A stretch of DNA of 64,000 nucleotides, from positions 62,001 to 126,000 of the forward strand of contig NZ_JTDL01000104.1 of the NCBI RefSeq assembly GCF_000802235.1. The letters are read 5' to 3'. The notes under the pieces are model-generated. The model was not told the origin of the DNA. It did no database searches and saw nothing but the letters and a program-made list of their open reading frames with translations. The DNA comes from Sinomonas humi. Its GTDB lineage: Bacteria > Actinomycetota > Actinomycetes > Actinomycetales > Micrococcaceae. The translations under genes and the position numbers were made by a program. Shown here one piece after another: positions 8,816 to 17,665 of this stretch; the stretch's first letter is position 1, and the number at the start of each line of letters is the position of its first letter.

Positions 8816-10657
8816 ATGTCTGAATCCGTCAACTTGCCGGCTCTCGGGGAGAGCGTCACCGAAGGCACCGTCACCCGCTGGCTCAAGCAGGTGGGTGACC
8901 GTATCGAGGTTGACGAGCCGCTCGTCGAGGTCTCGACGGACAAGGTCGACACGGAGATCCCCTCGCCCATCGCCGGCGTCCTCGAGGAGATCCTCGTCGC
9001 CGAGGACGAGACCGCCGAGGTCGGAGCTCCCCTGGCCCGCATCGGAGACGGCACGGGTGGGGGTTCCGCGCCAGCCGCTGCTGCTCCCGCGCAGGAGTCG
9101 GCCACGGAGGCCGCGCCTGCCCAGCAGCCCGAGCCGGCGGCTCCTGCCCAGGCAGCGCCAGCAGAGGAACCGGCCGAGCCCTCCGTCGACCAAGCCGCCC
9201 CCGATGGGCACGAAGTGACGCTTCCTGCCCTCGGCGAGAGCGTCACCGAAGGCACCGTCACCCGCTGGCTCAAGAGCATCGGCGACGCTGTCGAGGTCGA
9301 TGAGCCTCTCCTCGAAGTGTCCACCGACAAGGTCGACACGGAGATCCCCTCGCCGGTTGCAGGCACGCTGCAGGAGATCCGGGTCAACGAGGACGAGACC
9401 GCGGAGGTCGGAGCCGTCCTCGCGGTCATCGGCTCCGGTGCGGCCGCCCAGGCTGCGCCGACCCAGCCCGCCCCAGCCGAGCAGCAGACTCAGGCCGCCC
9501 CGGCGCCTGAGCAGACTGCGTCTTCGGGTGCCGTCGCCTCGGCACCGGCCCCGGCGGAGGACGAGGACAAGGCGCTGGCCCAGGCCGCTCCCGCGCCAGC
9601 GCAGAACGCGCCGGCTGCACAGGCAGCGCCCGCACAGCAGGCTCCCGCTGCACCGGCCGCTCCCGCTGCACCTGCAGCCGCTTCCAACGGTGCTGAGGGC
9701 GGCTACGTCACGCCGCTCGTCCGGAAGCTCGCCAATCAGCAGGGCGTCGACCTCTCGACGGTCAAGGGCACCGGCGTCGGTGGCCGCATCCGCAAGCAGG
9801 ATGTGGTCGCTGCTGCCGAGGCACAGAAGGCTTCCCAGCAGGCGGCTGCTCCGGCGCCTGCCCAGACGGCGCCTGCCCAGACGGCTGCTGCTCCGGCGGC
9901 TCCCGCCGCGCCTTCGGCCGCCCCCGCGTCGTCGCTCCGCGGCACGACCGAGAAGGCTCCGCGCATCCGTCAGGTCATCGCCCGCCGCATGCGCGAGTCG
10001 CTCGACACGTCGACTCAGCTCACGCAGGTGCACGAGATCGACATGACGAGGATTGCCAAGCTCCGCGATCGGGCGAAGGCGAACTTCCAGGCGCAGAACG
10101 GCGTCAAGCTCACGTTCCTCCCCTTCATCGCGAAGGCCGTCGCCGAGGCGCTCAAGCAGCACCCGAAGCTCAACGCGGAGTACAACGAGGAGAAGCAGGA
10201 GATCACGTACCACAACGCGGAGCATCTCGCTATCGCGGTGGACACCGAGAAGGGCCTCCTTGTTCCGGTCATCAATGATGCAGGGGACCTCAACCTCGCG
10301 GGCCTCGCGAGCCGCATCGCCGACGTCGCATCGCGGACGCGCAGCGGAAAGATCGGCCCGGACGAGCTTTCCGGCGGAACTTTCAGCATCACGAACATCG
10401 GTTCCGTCGGGGCGCTGTTCGACACCCCGATCATCAACCAGCCGCAGGTTGCGATCCTCGGCACGGGTGCGATCGTGAAGCGGCCGTGGGTCACGCAGAA
10501 TGCAGAGGGCGACGACGTCATCTCGATCCGCTCGATGATGTACCTCTCGCTCACCTACGACCACCGTCTCGTCGATGGTGCGGACGCTGGGCGCTTCCTG
10601 CAGACGCTCCGGGCTCGCCTTGAGGGTGGCGCGTTCGAGGCCGATCTCGGCCTCTGA
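8816..10657 (+). CDS. sucB: Dihydrolipoamide acyltransferase (E2), two lipoyl domains
   Basis: A 613-residue E2 core enzyme, probably the shared actinobacterial succinyl/acetyltransferase (homologue of M. tuberculosis DlaT/Rv2215). It has two lipoyl domains, at about residues 1-78 and 134-207, with lipoylated Lys43 and Lys172 in [12 protein letters not shown]. Ala/Pro/Gln-rich flexible linkers separate the domains. A peripheral-subunit (E3/E1) binding domain starts near residue 298 ([16 protein letters not shown]). The catalytic domain occupies ~380-613 and ends with the active-site His583 and Asp587 in DHRLVDGAD. The two lipoyl domains share long identical DNA stretches. lpdA lies upstream, and lipB and lipA, which make its cofactor, are downstream. 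Confidence 0.95.
   Translation: MSESVNLPALGESVTEGTVTRWLKQVGDRIEVDEPLVEVSTDKVDTEIPSPIAGVLEEILVAEDETAEVGAPLARIGDGTGGGSAPAAAAPAQESATEAAPAQQPEPAAPAQAAPAEEPAEPSVDQAAPDGHEVTLPALGESVTEGTVTRWLKSIGDAVEVDEPLLEVSTDKVDTEIPSPVAGTLQEIRVNEDETAEVGAVLAVIGSGAAAQAAPTQPAPAEQQTQAAPAPEQTASSGAVASAPAPAEDEDKALAQAAPAPAQNAPAAQAAPAQQAPAAPAAPAAPAAASNGAEGGYVTPLVRKLANQQGVDLSTVKGTGVGGRIRKQDVVAAAEAQKASQQAAAPAPAQTAPAQTAAAPAAPAAPSAAPASSLRGTTEKAPRIRQVIARRMRESLDTSTQLTQVHEIDMTRIAKLRDRAKANFQAQNGVKLTFLPFIAKAVAEALKQHPKLNAEYNEEKQEITYHNAEHLAIAVDTEKGLLVPVINDAGDLNLAGLASRIADVASRTRSGKIGPDELSGGTFSITNIGSVGALFDTPIINQPQVAILGTGAIVKRPWVTQNAEGDDVISIRSMMYLSLTYDHRLVDGADAGRFLQTLRARLEGGAFEADLGL
8849..8887 (+). repeat. 39-bp direct repeat, copy 1 (lipoyl domain 1)
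   Basis: Identical to 9236-9274 and encodes [13 protein letters not shown] in both lipoyl domains. A second identical block of 29 bp is at 8939-8967 and 9326-9354. These reflect an internal domain duplication kept similar by selection or gene conversion. Confidence 0.9.
9236..9274 (+). repeat. 39-bp direct repeat, copy 2 (lipoyl domain 2)
   Basis: The second copy of the repeat at 8849-8887. The offset of 387 bp is in frame (129 codons), so recombination between copies would delete exactly one lipoyl domain plus one linker without a frameshift. Confidence 0.9.
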
Positions 10658-10679
10658 GCGGCACCGCCGACCGACGCTC

Positions 10680-10720
10680 AGGCCGAGGCCCGGATCCCCT
10701 CAGGATCCGCGCCTCGGCCT
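10680..10720 (+). terminator. Hairpin terminator after sucB
   Basis: A stem of 18 positions (10680-10697 with 10703-10720), broken only by one internal mismatch pair, with a 5-nt loop, followed by TTT. It lies about 20 bases after the E2 stop codon and ends the lpdA-sucB unit. Confidence 0.85.
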
Positions 10721-10788
10721 TTCCATTTGTTATCCACTTGGAACCCTCAGCGCCGCGGATCGAGCCAGGACGGCCAGCAGCCCAACAT

Positions 10789-10794
10789 TAGAAT
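10789..10794 (+). promoter_or_regulatory. -10 element of a probable leaderless promoter
   Basis: TAGAAT lies 7 bases before ATG 10802. Initiation 6-7 nt after a -10 would put the first transcribed base at the start codon, and no Shine-Dalgarno is visible, so the mRNA is probably leaderless. Confidence 0.5.
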
Positions 10795-10801
10795 CGAGAC
10801 C

Positions 10802-11173
10802 ATGACTGTCGTCCTGAGCATCTTCGTCTTCCTACACGTCGTCGGTGCAGCCATGATCGTGGGCCCGTGGATCGCGAACATGAAGAAGCCCACCGTGGGC
10901 GCTCGGCAGTTCGACGGCGCAATGACTCAGCTCGTCACCGGCATCATCCTCGTCGGCCTCATCACGGTGCTCTCCAAGCAGGCGGACTCTAATGTCGCCT
11001 CTCCCGACTATTTGAAGCTGACCATCAAATTCATCATCGCCGTCGTAGTCGGTGCCCTGGCCTTCGTGGGGAACCGCCGTCGGAAGGCGGGCGAACCCGT
11101 CGCACCCGGGCTCGCACACGCCGTCGGAGGCCTCGCCCTACTCAACGTCGCCATCGCAACGATCTGGCCCTGA
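10802..11173 (+). CDS. Small integral membrane protein, function unknown
   Basis: A 123-residue protein with about four hydrophobic segments: residues ~2-24 (VLSIFVFLHVVGAAMIVGPW), 40-58, 68-88 and 100-120. A short basic loop, NRRRKAGE, sits between the last two. No catalytic motif or named family was recognised with certainty. The start at ATG 10802 is supported by an upstream TAGAAT and by the hydrophobic N-terminus; the frame is open to 10727. It lies alone between two terminators (10680-10720 and 11193-11226), so it is its own transcription unit. Confidence 0.8.
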   Translation: MTVVLSIFVFLHVVGAAMIVGPWIANMKKPTVGARQFDGAMTQLVTGIILVGLITVLSKQADSNVASPDYLKLTIKFIIAVVVGALAFVGNRRRKAGEPVAPGLAHAVGGLALLNVAIATIWP

Positions 11174-11192
11174 CGCAGCCCGCAGTTACCCC

Positions 11193-11226
11193 GGCCCCGC
11201 GAGCTTCACGAGAAGCAAGCGGGGCC
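11193..11226 (+). terminator. Hairpin terminator after the small membrane protein gene
   Basis: GGCCCCGC at 11193-11200 pairs with GCGGGGCC at 11219-11226 around an 18-nt loop, followed by CTCTTT. It lies about 20 bases after the stop at 11173. Confidence 0.65.
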
Positions 11227-11315
11227 TCTTTGTGCCTACGATGGCGGAGCCAGTCCACTCACTCCGGCCCTCTGGCCGGCGAAGCAGTCCACAGGACCCA
11301 ACGAAGGAGCGAAGC

Positions 11316-11744
11316 ATGGCTACCATCCGTACCGCCCACACCGTCTGGAACGGCACCCTCATGGAGGGTTCCGGACGGACGACCCTCGACACGTCAGGGC
11401 TCGGCACGTACGACGTGACGTGGAAGGCACGCAGCGCCGACGCCAACGGCAAGACGAGCCCGGAGGAGCTCATCGCTGCCGCCCACTCCGCGTGCTTCTC
11501 GATGGCGTTCAGCAACGGTCTGGCCGAAGCAGGGTACACAGCCGACGAGATCAACACTCAGGCCGAGGTCGACTTCATCCCAGGCAAGGGGATCACGACG
11601 AGCAAGCTCACCCTCTCGGCGAAGGTGCCGAACCTCTCACAGGACGAGTTCGAGAAGATCGCTGATGGCGCCAAGCAGGGCTGCCCGGTCAGCCAGGCGC
11701 TCGCGGGGATTGAGATCACCCTCGACGCGAAGCTCGAGTCCTGA
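11316..11744 (+). CDS. OsmC/Ohr family peroxiredoxin
   Basis: A 142-residue OsmC-superfamily protein that reduces organic or hydrogen peroxides with a pair of redox cysteines. Cys60 is in HSACFSM and Cys123 in KQGCPVS, the two conserved positions of the family. The preceding acidic segment SPEELIAAAHSACF is characteristic of OsmC and YhfA-like members. ATG 11316 has AAGGAG 6 bases upstream; the longer frame from 11052 is not supported. A regulator gene such as ohrR is not adjacent. I cannot separate OsmC from Ohr subfamilies by eye, although the YDVTWKAR strand near residue 33 looks more OsmC-like. Confidence 0.9.
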   Translation: MATIRTAHTVWNGTLMEGSGRTTLDTSGLGTYDVTWKARSADANGKTSPEELIAAAHSACFSMAFSNGLAEAGYTADEINTQAEVDFIPGKGITTSKLTLSAKVPNLSQDEFEKIADGAKQGCPVSQALAGIEITLDAKLES

Positions 11745-11760
11745 CCAGGACTCCCAGACA

Positions 11761-11798
11761 GACAGGGCCCCTGCTGCGCGCGCAGCAGGGGCCCTGTC
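11761..11798. terminator. Bidirectional terminator: 38-bp perfect palindrome
   Basis: Bases 11761-11778 are the exact reverse complement of 11781-11798, and the two central bases are also CG, so the whole 38-mer is a perfect palindrome. It sits between the convergent ends of the osmC-like gene (stop 11744) and the S41 peptidase gene (stop at 11804), and can serve both. Confidence 0.88.
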
Positions 11799-11803
11799 GT
11801 CGC

Positions 11804-14800
11804 TCACCCCTCGTAGGCGAGCGCTGAGCCTGCCTCCGCCAGCTGTTGTGGACGCGGTGGCAGGGCTGCCGGACGGACCGAGGGGTAGCCTGTGCGAGCA
11901 GGCGGCCGCTCGGTCGGGATCTCGATGAGCATCTCCTTGAGCACACCGATTCCCTGCTCGAGCTGGGGGTCGAGGCCGGCCGCGTAGGCGTGCGGCGGGA
12001 AGGCCACCTCGATGTCCGGCACTACCCCATGATTCTCCACACCCCAGCCGACTCCGTCTCCGAACCAGGTCGCGTATCGAGGCTGGGTCACGCCCGTGCC
12101 GTCCGCGAGCCTGAACCGGTTGTCGATCCCGATCACTCCGCCCCACGTCCGGGTGCCGACGACGGGGCCAATACCGCGCAGCTTGCCCACCTGCGTGATG
12201 ATGTCGCCGTCCGAGCCGGCGAACTCGTCGGCGAGGATGACGACGGGTCCGCGCGGGGCGTGCCGTGGATAGGTGCGGGGGCGCTCGCCACGGGGCATCG
12301 TCCAGCCGGTGACGCGGCGTCCGATGAGCTCCGCGACAAGCTGTGAGGTATGGCCTCCACGATTGCGCCGGATATCGACCACGAGCGCATCGAGCGCAGT
12401 CTCGGTGTCGAGGTCGCGGTGCAGCTGCGCCCACCCGCGCGCACCCATGTCGGGCACATGAAGATACCCGAACCGGCCCTCGGACGCCTCCCGGACAAGG
12501 CGGCGGTTCGCCTGGACCCAGTCCTGGTAGCGGAGACGCTCCTCGTCCTTGAGGGGGACGACGGCGACCCGGCGGCGTTGGCCCTCGCAGCCGTCGTGCG
12601 CAGGGCCGTTGAGCATCGTGAGCTCGACCGTCTTGCCCGCCGCGCCCACGAGCGCCATAGCCGGCCCGAACTGGGAGGTGAGCGGGACGCCGTCGATCGC
12701 GAGGATGCGGTCTCCGGGCCTCACATCGGCACCAGGTGCAGCGAGCGGGGACGTCGCAAGGGGATCGGACGATTCGCTCGCGAGGACCCGGCGCACGACC
12801 CAGCCCTCGTCGTAGTCGAACTCGCCGCCAAGACGCCCTTGGCCCCCGGCCTCGGGTTCGGAAGCGAGGCTCGGTGTCACATAGGCGTGAGAGGTCCCGA
12901 GTTCCCCGTGCACTTCCCACAGCAGGTCGACCAGATCGTCATGGGAGCCGAGCCGCTCGACGATCGGCTCGTACTGCGAGCGCACCTCGGCCCAGTCCTG
13001 TCCCGCCATGTCGGCGGTCCAGAAGAAGTCGCGCTGAAGCCGCCACGCCTCCGCGAATGCCTGCCGCCACACGGCTACCGGCTCGAGGCGGACGCGGATC
13101 CGGTCGAGATCGACGCGGACGTGATCGCCAGAGCCCTCCTCGGCCTTCCCGGTGCTCGGTACCGAGCTGACGTGCCGGTCGCTGATGTACACGACCTTCG
13201 AGCCGTCCCCGCTCAGTCGGTACGTGTCCAACGCAGCGACGAGGGTCGCGGTGCGACCATCGCCCAGGTCGAGGCGTTCGAGCGTGGGCTGGGGGTCCTT
13301 GTCCCCCGGCTTGGCCTTGCCCTCGCCAGTCGCGCCGGAGAGGTCGTGTGAGAGCCACAGGAGCGCGCCGGGGGCCGCCGTGAGACGCGAGTAGTTCCCC
13401 TGCCGGACGGGAAGGGCCACAACCCGGTGCGCGAGGCCCTCGAGGTCGACCCGGGTCTCATCGGATTCGCTCTTCTCGCTGTCGGGCTTCTGCCCGTCAG
13501 CCTTCTGGGCGCCCGATGCGGCAGTGAAGTCCGCAACCTTCGGCCCGAAGGGCGCAGCCGTCGTGGCTGCGAGGGGCACGATGTACGGCTTGATCGGGCT
13601 CGGGAAAGCGAGGTCGAACGAGTGGCCGTCATAGACCGGGTCGAAGCTGCGTCCCGAGAGGAAGGCGAGGTACTTCCCGTCTGGCGTGAAGGCTGGCCAC
13701 GCATCCCAGAAGCGGCCATCGGTCACGTCGGCGATCACGCCGGACGAGACGTTCGCGATGCGCAGCTTCGACCGGGAGCCGAAGGCGGTGACGGGCTCGC
13801 TCCAGGCCAGCCACTTGGAATCCGGGCTCCACGCAAGCTGCTCGATCGTGCCCTCCTCCACGGTGGAAAGCGTGCGAATCGCCTTCGACTCGACATCGAC
13901 GAGGTGGACTTCTCCGAAAGCTGTGCCCAGCGCAATGCGGCGGCCGTCTGGGCTCGGGAGGAGTTGGGCGACGCGGCCAGGGGTCGGCAGGTCGAACCGC
14001 AGCGGAGCGCTCGCGGGTGTTTCGGCCGTGCCTCGTGCCCTGTCTTCCCGATCGGCCGCGCCGGCGTCGGCGGCCTGTTCTGCGCCCTCGTCAGGAACAT
14101 GCGGCAGCACGGCGGCAGGCCGTGCACTGACCGGGACCGGGGCGGGCAGGCTGGTTTCGGCTTCCTCCCTCTCGGCGGGGACCGAAGCGGCTTCGGCTGG
14201 TGGTTCATCGGTGGTGGCGTAGTCCCCGGCGTCCCGGAGGTCCTTGACGAAGAGCGCCTCCTCCCCCGCGGGGTCCGCGATGTAGGCGACGCGGTCACCC
14301 CCGAGCGGACGGGCCAGACGTGCCCGGACCCCGGGGGCAGCCTCGACCACGCGCGAAGGTCCGTCCCGATGGGTGAGCCAATGCACAGTCCCGTGCGACT
14401 CGACGACGCTCGCGTCGCCGTCGTGCGTCGGCACCGCCTCGCCAAGGTGACGTCCGACGGCGAGCGGGACCGGGCGGCGCGACGTCGAGGCCGAGCCGAG
14501 GCTCACCTCGAGCCGGCGGGGTTCCGCATCAAGGCCGTCGAGGAGCCAGAGCCCGCCCGCCGACTCGACGATGATCCTCGAGCCGTCCGAACTCGCGTGC
14601 CGTGCGTAGAAGCGGTCGAAGTCTGTGTGGCGCCGCAGGTCAGAGCCGTCCCGCTCAACCGAATAGACATTGCCGTAGCCCTCGTGATCCGAGAGGAATG
14701 CGATGCGGCCGCCGATCCAGAGCGGATCGCACAGGCTGCCCTCCAGTTCGGGGGCCAGGCGGCGGAACTCGCCGCCGCCGTCCACATCGATCCAGAGCTT

Positions 14801-15316
14801 GCCCATTGCACCGCCGCGGTAGCGCTTCCACGCGGCGGGCTCACGTGAGAGCACGCTGCCCACGACGACGGGACGTTCGTCGCCGACCGAGGGGCCGAAG
14901 GCAACCGAATCAACGGGGCCGAAGGGCAGTTCTTCGACTCGGCCGCCCTCCACGGGGACGGCGTAGGCGTAGGCGTGACGGGAATCAGGCTGATTGTGGG
15001 CGCTCGTGACGATGACGCGCCCGCGCGGGTCGAAGCCCTTCACTCGCGTGGACTGGTGGCCGAAGTGGGTGAGCTGACGGAAGCCTCCGCCCTCGACGTC
15101 GGCGACTACCGCCTCGGGGGCGTTGCCCTGCACGACGCTCCACGCCACCTTCGTGCCGTCTGGTGTGAAGCGCGGATTGCGGGCTGGGAGCTGGAGCGCC
15201 GAAATACGCCAGGCCCGGCCGCCGTCGACCGGGGCAAGCCACACGTCGTCCTCGGCCACGAACGCAACGAGGTCGCCGTGCACATGGGGATACCGAAAGT
15301 AGCTGGAGGCTGTCAT
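11804..15316 (-). CDS. Tricorn-like S41 family peptidase with beta-propeller and PDZ domains
   Basis: A giant 1170-residue serine peptidase resembling tricorn protease, which degrades peptides downstream of the proteasome in archaea and actinobacteria. The N-terminal ~700 residues form two WD-like/TolB-type beta-propellers (repeated DG-rich blocks such as PSPDGRRIALG and WSPDSKWLAWS). Between them, near residues 400-450, is a low-complexity Ala/Glu-rich linker. A C1 helical domain follows, with FFWTADMAGQDWAEV and His810 in TSHAYV, then a PDZ domain (RPGDRILAIDGVPL). The S41 catalytic core has nucleophile Ser1035 in AGSDGD. No signal peptide is visible, so it is probably cytosolic. ATG 15316 overlaps the kinase stop as ATGA, implying translational coupling. 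Confidence 0.92.
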   Translation of the reverse strand: MTASSYFRYPHVHGDLVAFVAEDDVWLAPVDGGRAWRISALQLPARNPRFTPDGTKVAWSVVQGNAPEAVVADVEGGGFRQLTHFGHQSTRVKGFDPRGRVIVTSAHNQPDSRHAYAYAVPVEGGRVEELPFGPVDSVAFGPSVGDERPVVVGSVLSREPAAWKRYRGGAMGKLWIDVDGGGEFRRLAPELEGSLCDPLWIGGRIAFLSDHEGYGNVYSVERDGSDLRRHTDFDRFYARHASSDGSRIIVESAGGLWLLDGLDAEPRRLEVSLGSASTSRRPVPLAVGRHLGEAVPTHDGDASVVESHGTVHWLTHRDGPSRVVEAAPGVRARLARPLGGDRVAYIADPAGEEALFVKDLRDAGDYATTDEPPAEAASVPAEREEAETSLPAPVPVSARPAAVLPHVPDEGAEQAADAGAADREDRARGTAETPASAPLRFDLPTPGRVAQLLPSPDGRRIALGTAFGEVHLVDVESKAIRTLSTVEEGTIEQLAWSPDSKWLAWSEPVTAFGSRSKLRIANVSSGVIADVTDGRFWDAWPAFTPDGKYLAFLSGRSFDPVYDGHSFDLAFPSPIKPYIVPLAATTAAPFGPKVADFTAASGAQKADGQKPDSEKSESDETRVDLEGLAHRVVALPVRQGNYSRLTAAPGALLWLSHDLSGATGEGKAKPGDKDPQPTLERLDLGDGRTATLVAALDTYRLSGDGSKVVYISDRHVSSVPSTGKAEEGSGDHVRVDLDRIRVRLEPVAVWRQAFAEAWRLQRDFFWTADMAGQDWAEVRSQYEPIVERLGSHDDLVDLLWEVHGELGTSHAYVTPSLASEPEAGGQGRLGGEFDYDEGWVVRRVLASESSDPLATSPLAAPGADVRPGDRILAIDGVPLTSQFGPAMALVGAAGKTVELTMLNGPAHDGCEGQRRRVAVVPLKDEERLRYQDWVQANRRLVREASEGRFGYLHVPDMGARGWAQLHRDLDTETALDALVVDIRRNRGGHTSQLVAELIGRRVTGWTMPRGERPRTYPRHAPRGPVVILADEFAGSDGDIITQVGKLRGIGPVVGTRTWGGVIGIDNRFRLADGTGVTQPRYATWFGDGVGWGVENHGVVPDIEVAFPPHAYAAGLDPQLEQGIGVLKEMLIEIPTERPPARTGYPSVRPAALPPRPQQLAEAGSALAYEG

Positions 15317-16845
15317 CCTCCGATCATAGGCAGGGCGGCTGGGAGCACCCGCGACACCTGCCAGCCGGGATCGCGCCGCTCGAGGACGATCCGCAGCCAC
15401 TGGTCCTTTGCCTCGGCAGGGCGTTTGAGCTCCGTGCCGTCGCGTCCCCGGACCGAGAAAGCGGACGTCACCACCCGCACGCGGACGACGGCGGTGCTGC
15501 CGCCGGCTTCCGCTGCGTCCGCCCGAGAGGTCCCGGCGTCTCCCGAATCGGTTCCCGCGAGCTCTGCCGAGAGCACCCTCGCCGTGAACCCTTCAAGCCG
15601 TTGTCCGGACGATTCGAGGTCTGCTGCGAGTTTGCGGTCCGCTGCGTCCGCTTCAGAACCGGGCGCGTTGATCCTGGCCAGGAGCTCTCGGTCCGCGCCG
15701 GACACCGCGAGCGCCCTAATCTCGGCGAGCGACTGGACCGCTTGCACAGGGTCGTCGGACTCAGCTCCGCGTCTGAGCGGTTCGGGCAGAGCGGACCACC
15801 TGGTGGCCGTCGCGGTAACGGTCGGTGCGCTCTTGCTGGAGTGGTCCCCGAGCCCAAAGACACCTGTGCCGGCAAGCGCCACGGCCGCCGTGGCTGCCGC
15901 CGCGCTTGCGGCGAAGACCGTTGCGATGAACCTGGGGCGGGGACGCCGTGGCACAGCAAAGCCGGGCCGACGTGACAGCGCCCGCCGCCTCCGCGAGCCC
16001 TCCTGCAGGCGCGTGACCAGCTCGGGGAGAACATCGGCGTCGACAGCGGGAGCGAGATCGACGGGGTCGGCAGCGCGACTCCTCAGGACAGCCCGGGCGA
16101 ACTCCGCCGCCGTCGGACGCTCCCGGGGATCCTCGGCGAGCGCTGCCTCGACGGCTGTCGCAAGCTCCGCGGGGATGCCGGGGGCGAGCAGGCCGAGCGG
16201 CGGCCGAGCCCGGCGCGGGCCAGGGGCCGACCCGACAAGGCAGAACCAGGCAACTGCTCCTAGCCCATAGACGTCCGCTGCAGGGCGCACGGCTGCTATG
16301 GCGCCCGAGGAGAAGGGGTCGAAGAAGCCGTCGGTGCCCCGCGTCTCCCCCGCCTTGTCTCCGACCTGCCGCGCCTCGCCGAAATCGGCGAGCAGGGGGC
16401 GCCCCTCGGAGGTGAAGAGGATGTTGCCGGGCGCGATGTCGAGGTGAGCCCTTCCCTGTGCGTGCAGGAAAGCGGCCGCTTGGGCGATAGGACCCATCGT
16501 GGTGACGGTCTCCCCTGCCGTCAGTCGGCCACGCGCCGCGACGAGCCGGGCCAAGGAACCACCCGCAGCATATTCGGACAGCAGCACGGCGGCGCCGGTG
16601 CGATCATCGGTCGTCGACGCGAGGCACGTCAACAGGTGTGGATGCGAGCGGACGGCCTGCCTGCGGAGCTCGCGGCGCAATGGATGCGCAGCTGCCCGTA
16701 TGCTTCCCGCCCCCGCTCGCAAGACCTTCGCTGCCCGGAGGGATCCGCTCCGCTGATGCCGGACGAGCCAGACGTCGCCGGCGCCTCCGCGCCCGAGGAG
16801 GCGGACGACGTCGTACCCCTGGACCGCTGGTTCGGTGGGTTCCAT
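15313..16845 (-). CDS. Membrane-anchored Ser/Thr protein kinase-like protein with altered catalytic loop
   Basis: A 510-residue Hanks-type kinase. The glycine loop GRGGAGDV is at 18-25, the ATP-binding Lys40 in AAKVL, and the metal-binding DFG at 154-156. The catalytic loop reads HLDIAPGN (134-141) instead of HRDxKxxN. Asp136 and Asn141 are kept, but the HRD Arg is Leu and the catalytic-loop Lys is Ala. The activation segment is short and lacks a clear APE. A basic juxtamembrane stretch leads to one membrane helix at ~306-331, then an extracytoplasmic domain of ~180 residues. It could be a weak or pseudo-kinase. Its stop overlaps the start of the tricorn-like peptidase (ATGA), so the pair is probably cotranslated. 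Confidence 0.88.
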   Translation of the reverse strand: MEPTEPAVQGYDVVRLLGRGGAGDVWLVRHQRSGSLRAAKVLRAGAGSIRAAAHPLRRELRRQAVRSHPHLLTCLASTTDDRTGAAVLLSEYAAGGSLARLVAARGRLTAGETVTTMGPIAQAAAFLHAQGRAHLDIAPGNILFTSEGRPLLADFGEARQVGDKAGETRGTDGFFDPFSSGAIAAVRPAADVYGLGAVAWFCLVGSAPGPRRARPPLGLLAPGIPAELATAVEAALAEDPRERPTAAEFARAVLRSRAADPVDLAPAVDADVLPELVTRLQEGSRRRRALSRRPGFAVPRRPRPRFIATVFAASAAAATAAVALAGTGVFGLGDHSSKSAPTVTATATRWSALPEPLRRGAESDDPVQAVQSLAEIRALAVSGADRELLARINAPGSEADAADRKLAADLESSGQRLEGFTARVLSAELAGTDSGDAGTSRADAAEAGGSTAVVRVRVVTSAFSVRGRDGTELKRPAEAKDQWLRIVLERRDPGWQVSRVLPAALPMIGG

Positions 16846-16947
16846 GACCCTTGTCTACCGCAGATCGAGGATTGGCGCCGGAAGTTATCCACAGCCCGCC
16901 CGGGCCGGTGTGAGTCATCTCATGGCAGCGCCGCTCCTCTGGGGGAT

Positions 16948-16953
16948 TAAGCT
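16948..16953 (+). promoter_or_regulatory. -10 element of a probable leaderless lipB promoter
   Basis: TAAGCT ends 7 bases before ATG 16961. No Shine-Dalgarno precedes the ATG. Confidence 0.45.
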
Positions 16954-16960
16954 AGTCCGC

Positions 16961-17665
16961 ATGACTCTTGCGTTCACCCGGCTGGGGTTTGCGCCCGACT
17001 ACGTCGACTACACCGCCGGACTCGCGGCACAGCGTCAGCTCCACGACGAGGTGGCAGCAGGCGAGGCCCCCAGCACTGTCCTTCTCCTCGAGCACGCTGC
17101 GGTCTACACGGCAGGCAAGCGCACAGAGGACCATGAGCGACCGCTCGATGGCACTCCGGTCGTCCCCGTCGACCGCGGCGGTAAGCTCACGTGGCATGGG
17201 CCCGGCCAACTCGTCGGCTACCCGATCGTGCGCCTCAAGGAGCCGAGAGGCGTGCGTGCCTACGTCGAGCTGCTTGAAGACGTCATGATCACCGTGATCT
17301 CGGAGTACGGGATCAAGGCGGAGCACGTCGACGGACGTTCTGGCGTCTGGGTCCGCGCTGACGAACGAGGCGGTGATCGCAAGATCGCGGCCATCGGCAT
17401 CAGCATCCATGAAGGCATCACCGGCCATGGGTTCGCGATCAACTGCAGCAACAGCCTCGACCCCTATGAGCAGATCATCGCGTGCGGCATCACCGACGCG
17501 GGAACGACAACAATTTCTGCGGAAGTGGGCCGAGAGGTCGGCCCGCTCGACATCGTGGACCGGATCGCCGAAGAACTTGCTCGCCGAGCGGGAGAGTTCG
17601 TCGCCGAGGATCGGCCGGCAGATGGTTCCACCGCCCCCGCCCAGACCGAAGGAGCACTTCTGTGA
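16961..17665 (+). CDS. lipB: Octanoyl-[acyl carrier protein]:protein N-octanoyltransferase
   Basis: A 234-residue LipB that moves the octanoyl group from ACP to lipoyl domains of E2 and GcvH, the first step of lipoate synthesis. The active-site Cys162 lies in FAINCSN and Lys141 in DRKIAAIG, the LipB catalytic pair. The substrate-binding [17 protein letters not shown] segment is intact. I chose ATG 16961, which starts at the conserved N-terminal strand; the frame is open to 16835. Its stop overlaps the lipA start (GTGA), so the two are translationally coupled. The E2 substrate is encoded a few kilobases upstream. Confidence 0.95.
   Translation: MTLAFTRLGFAPDYVDYTAGLAAQRQLHDEVAAGEAPSTVLLLEHAAVYTAGKRTEDHERPLDGTPVVPVDRGGKLTWHGPGQLVGYPIVRLKEPRGVRAYVELLEDVMITVISEYGIKAEHVDGRSGVWVRADERGGDRKIAAIGISIHEGITGHGFAINCSNSLDPYEQIIACGITDAGTTTISAEVGREVGPLDIVDRIAEELARRAGEFVAEDRPADGSTAPAQTEGALL

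Noticed and set aside
8789-10564. 591-codon open frame antisense to sucB
   Set aside because: It is a shadow of the Ala/Pro-rich E2 gene; the protein is Arg/Gly/Leu low-complexity with no family features, while the sense strand encodes a textbook E2.
10802-11310. Possible RNA gene in the short gaps between terminators
   Set aside because: Only simple hairpins were seen; nothing resembles a tRNA cloverleaf, riboswitch core or 6S/4.5S RNA.
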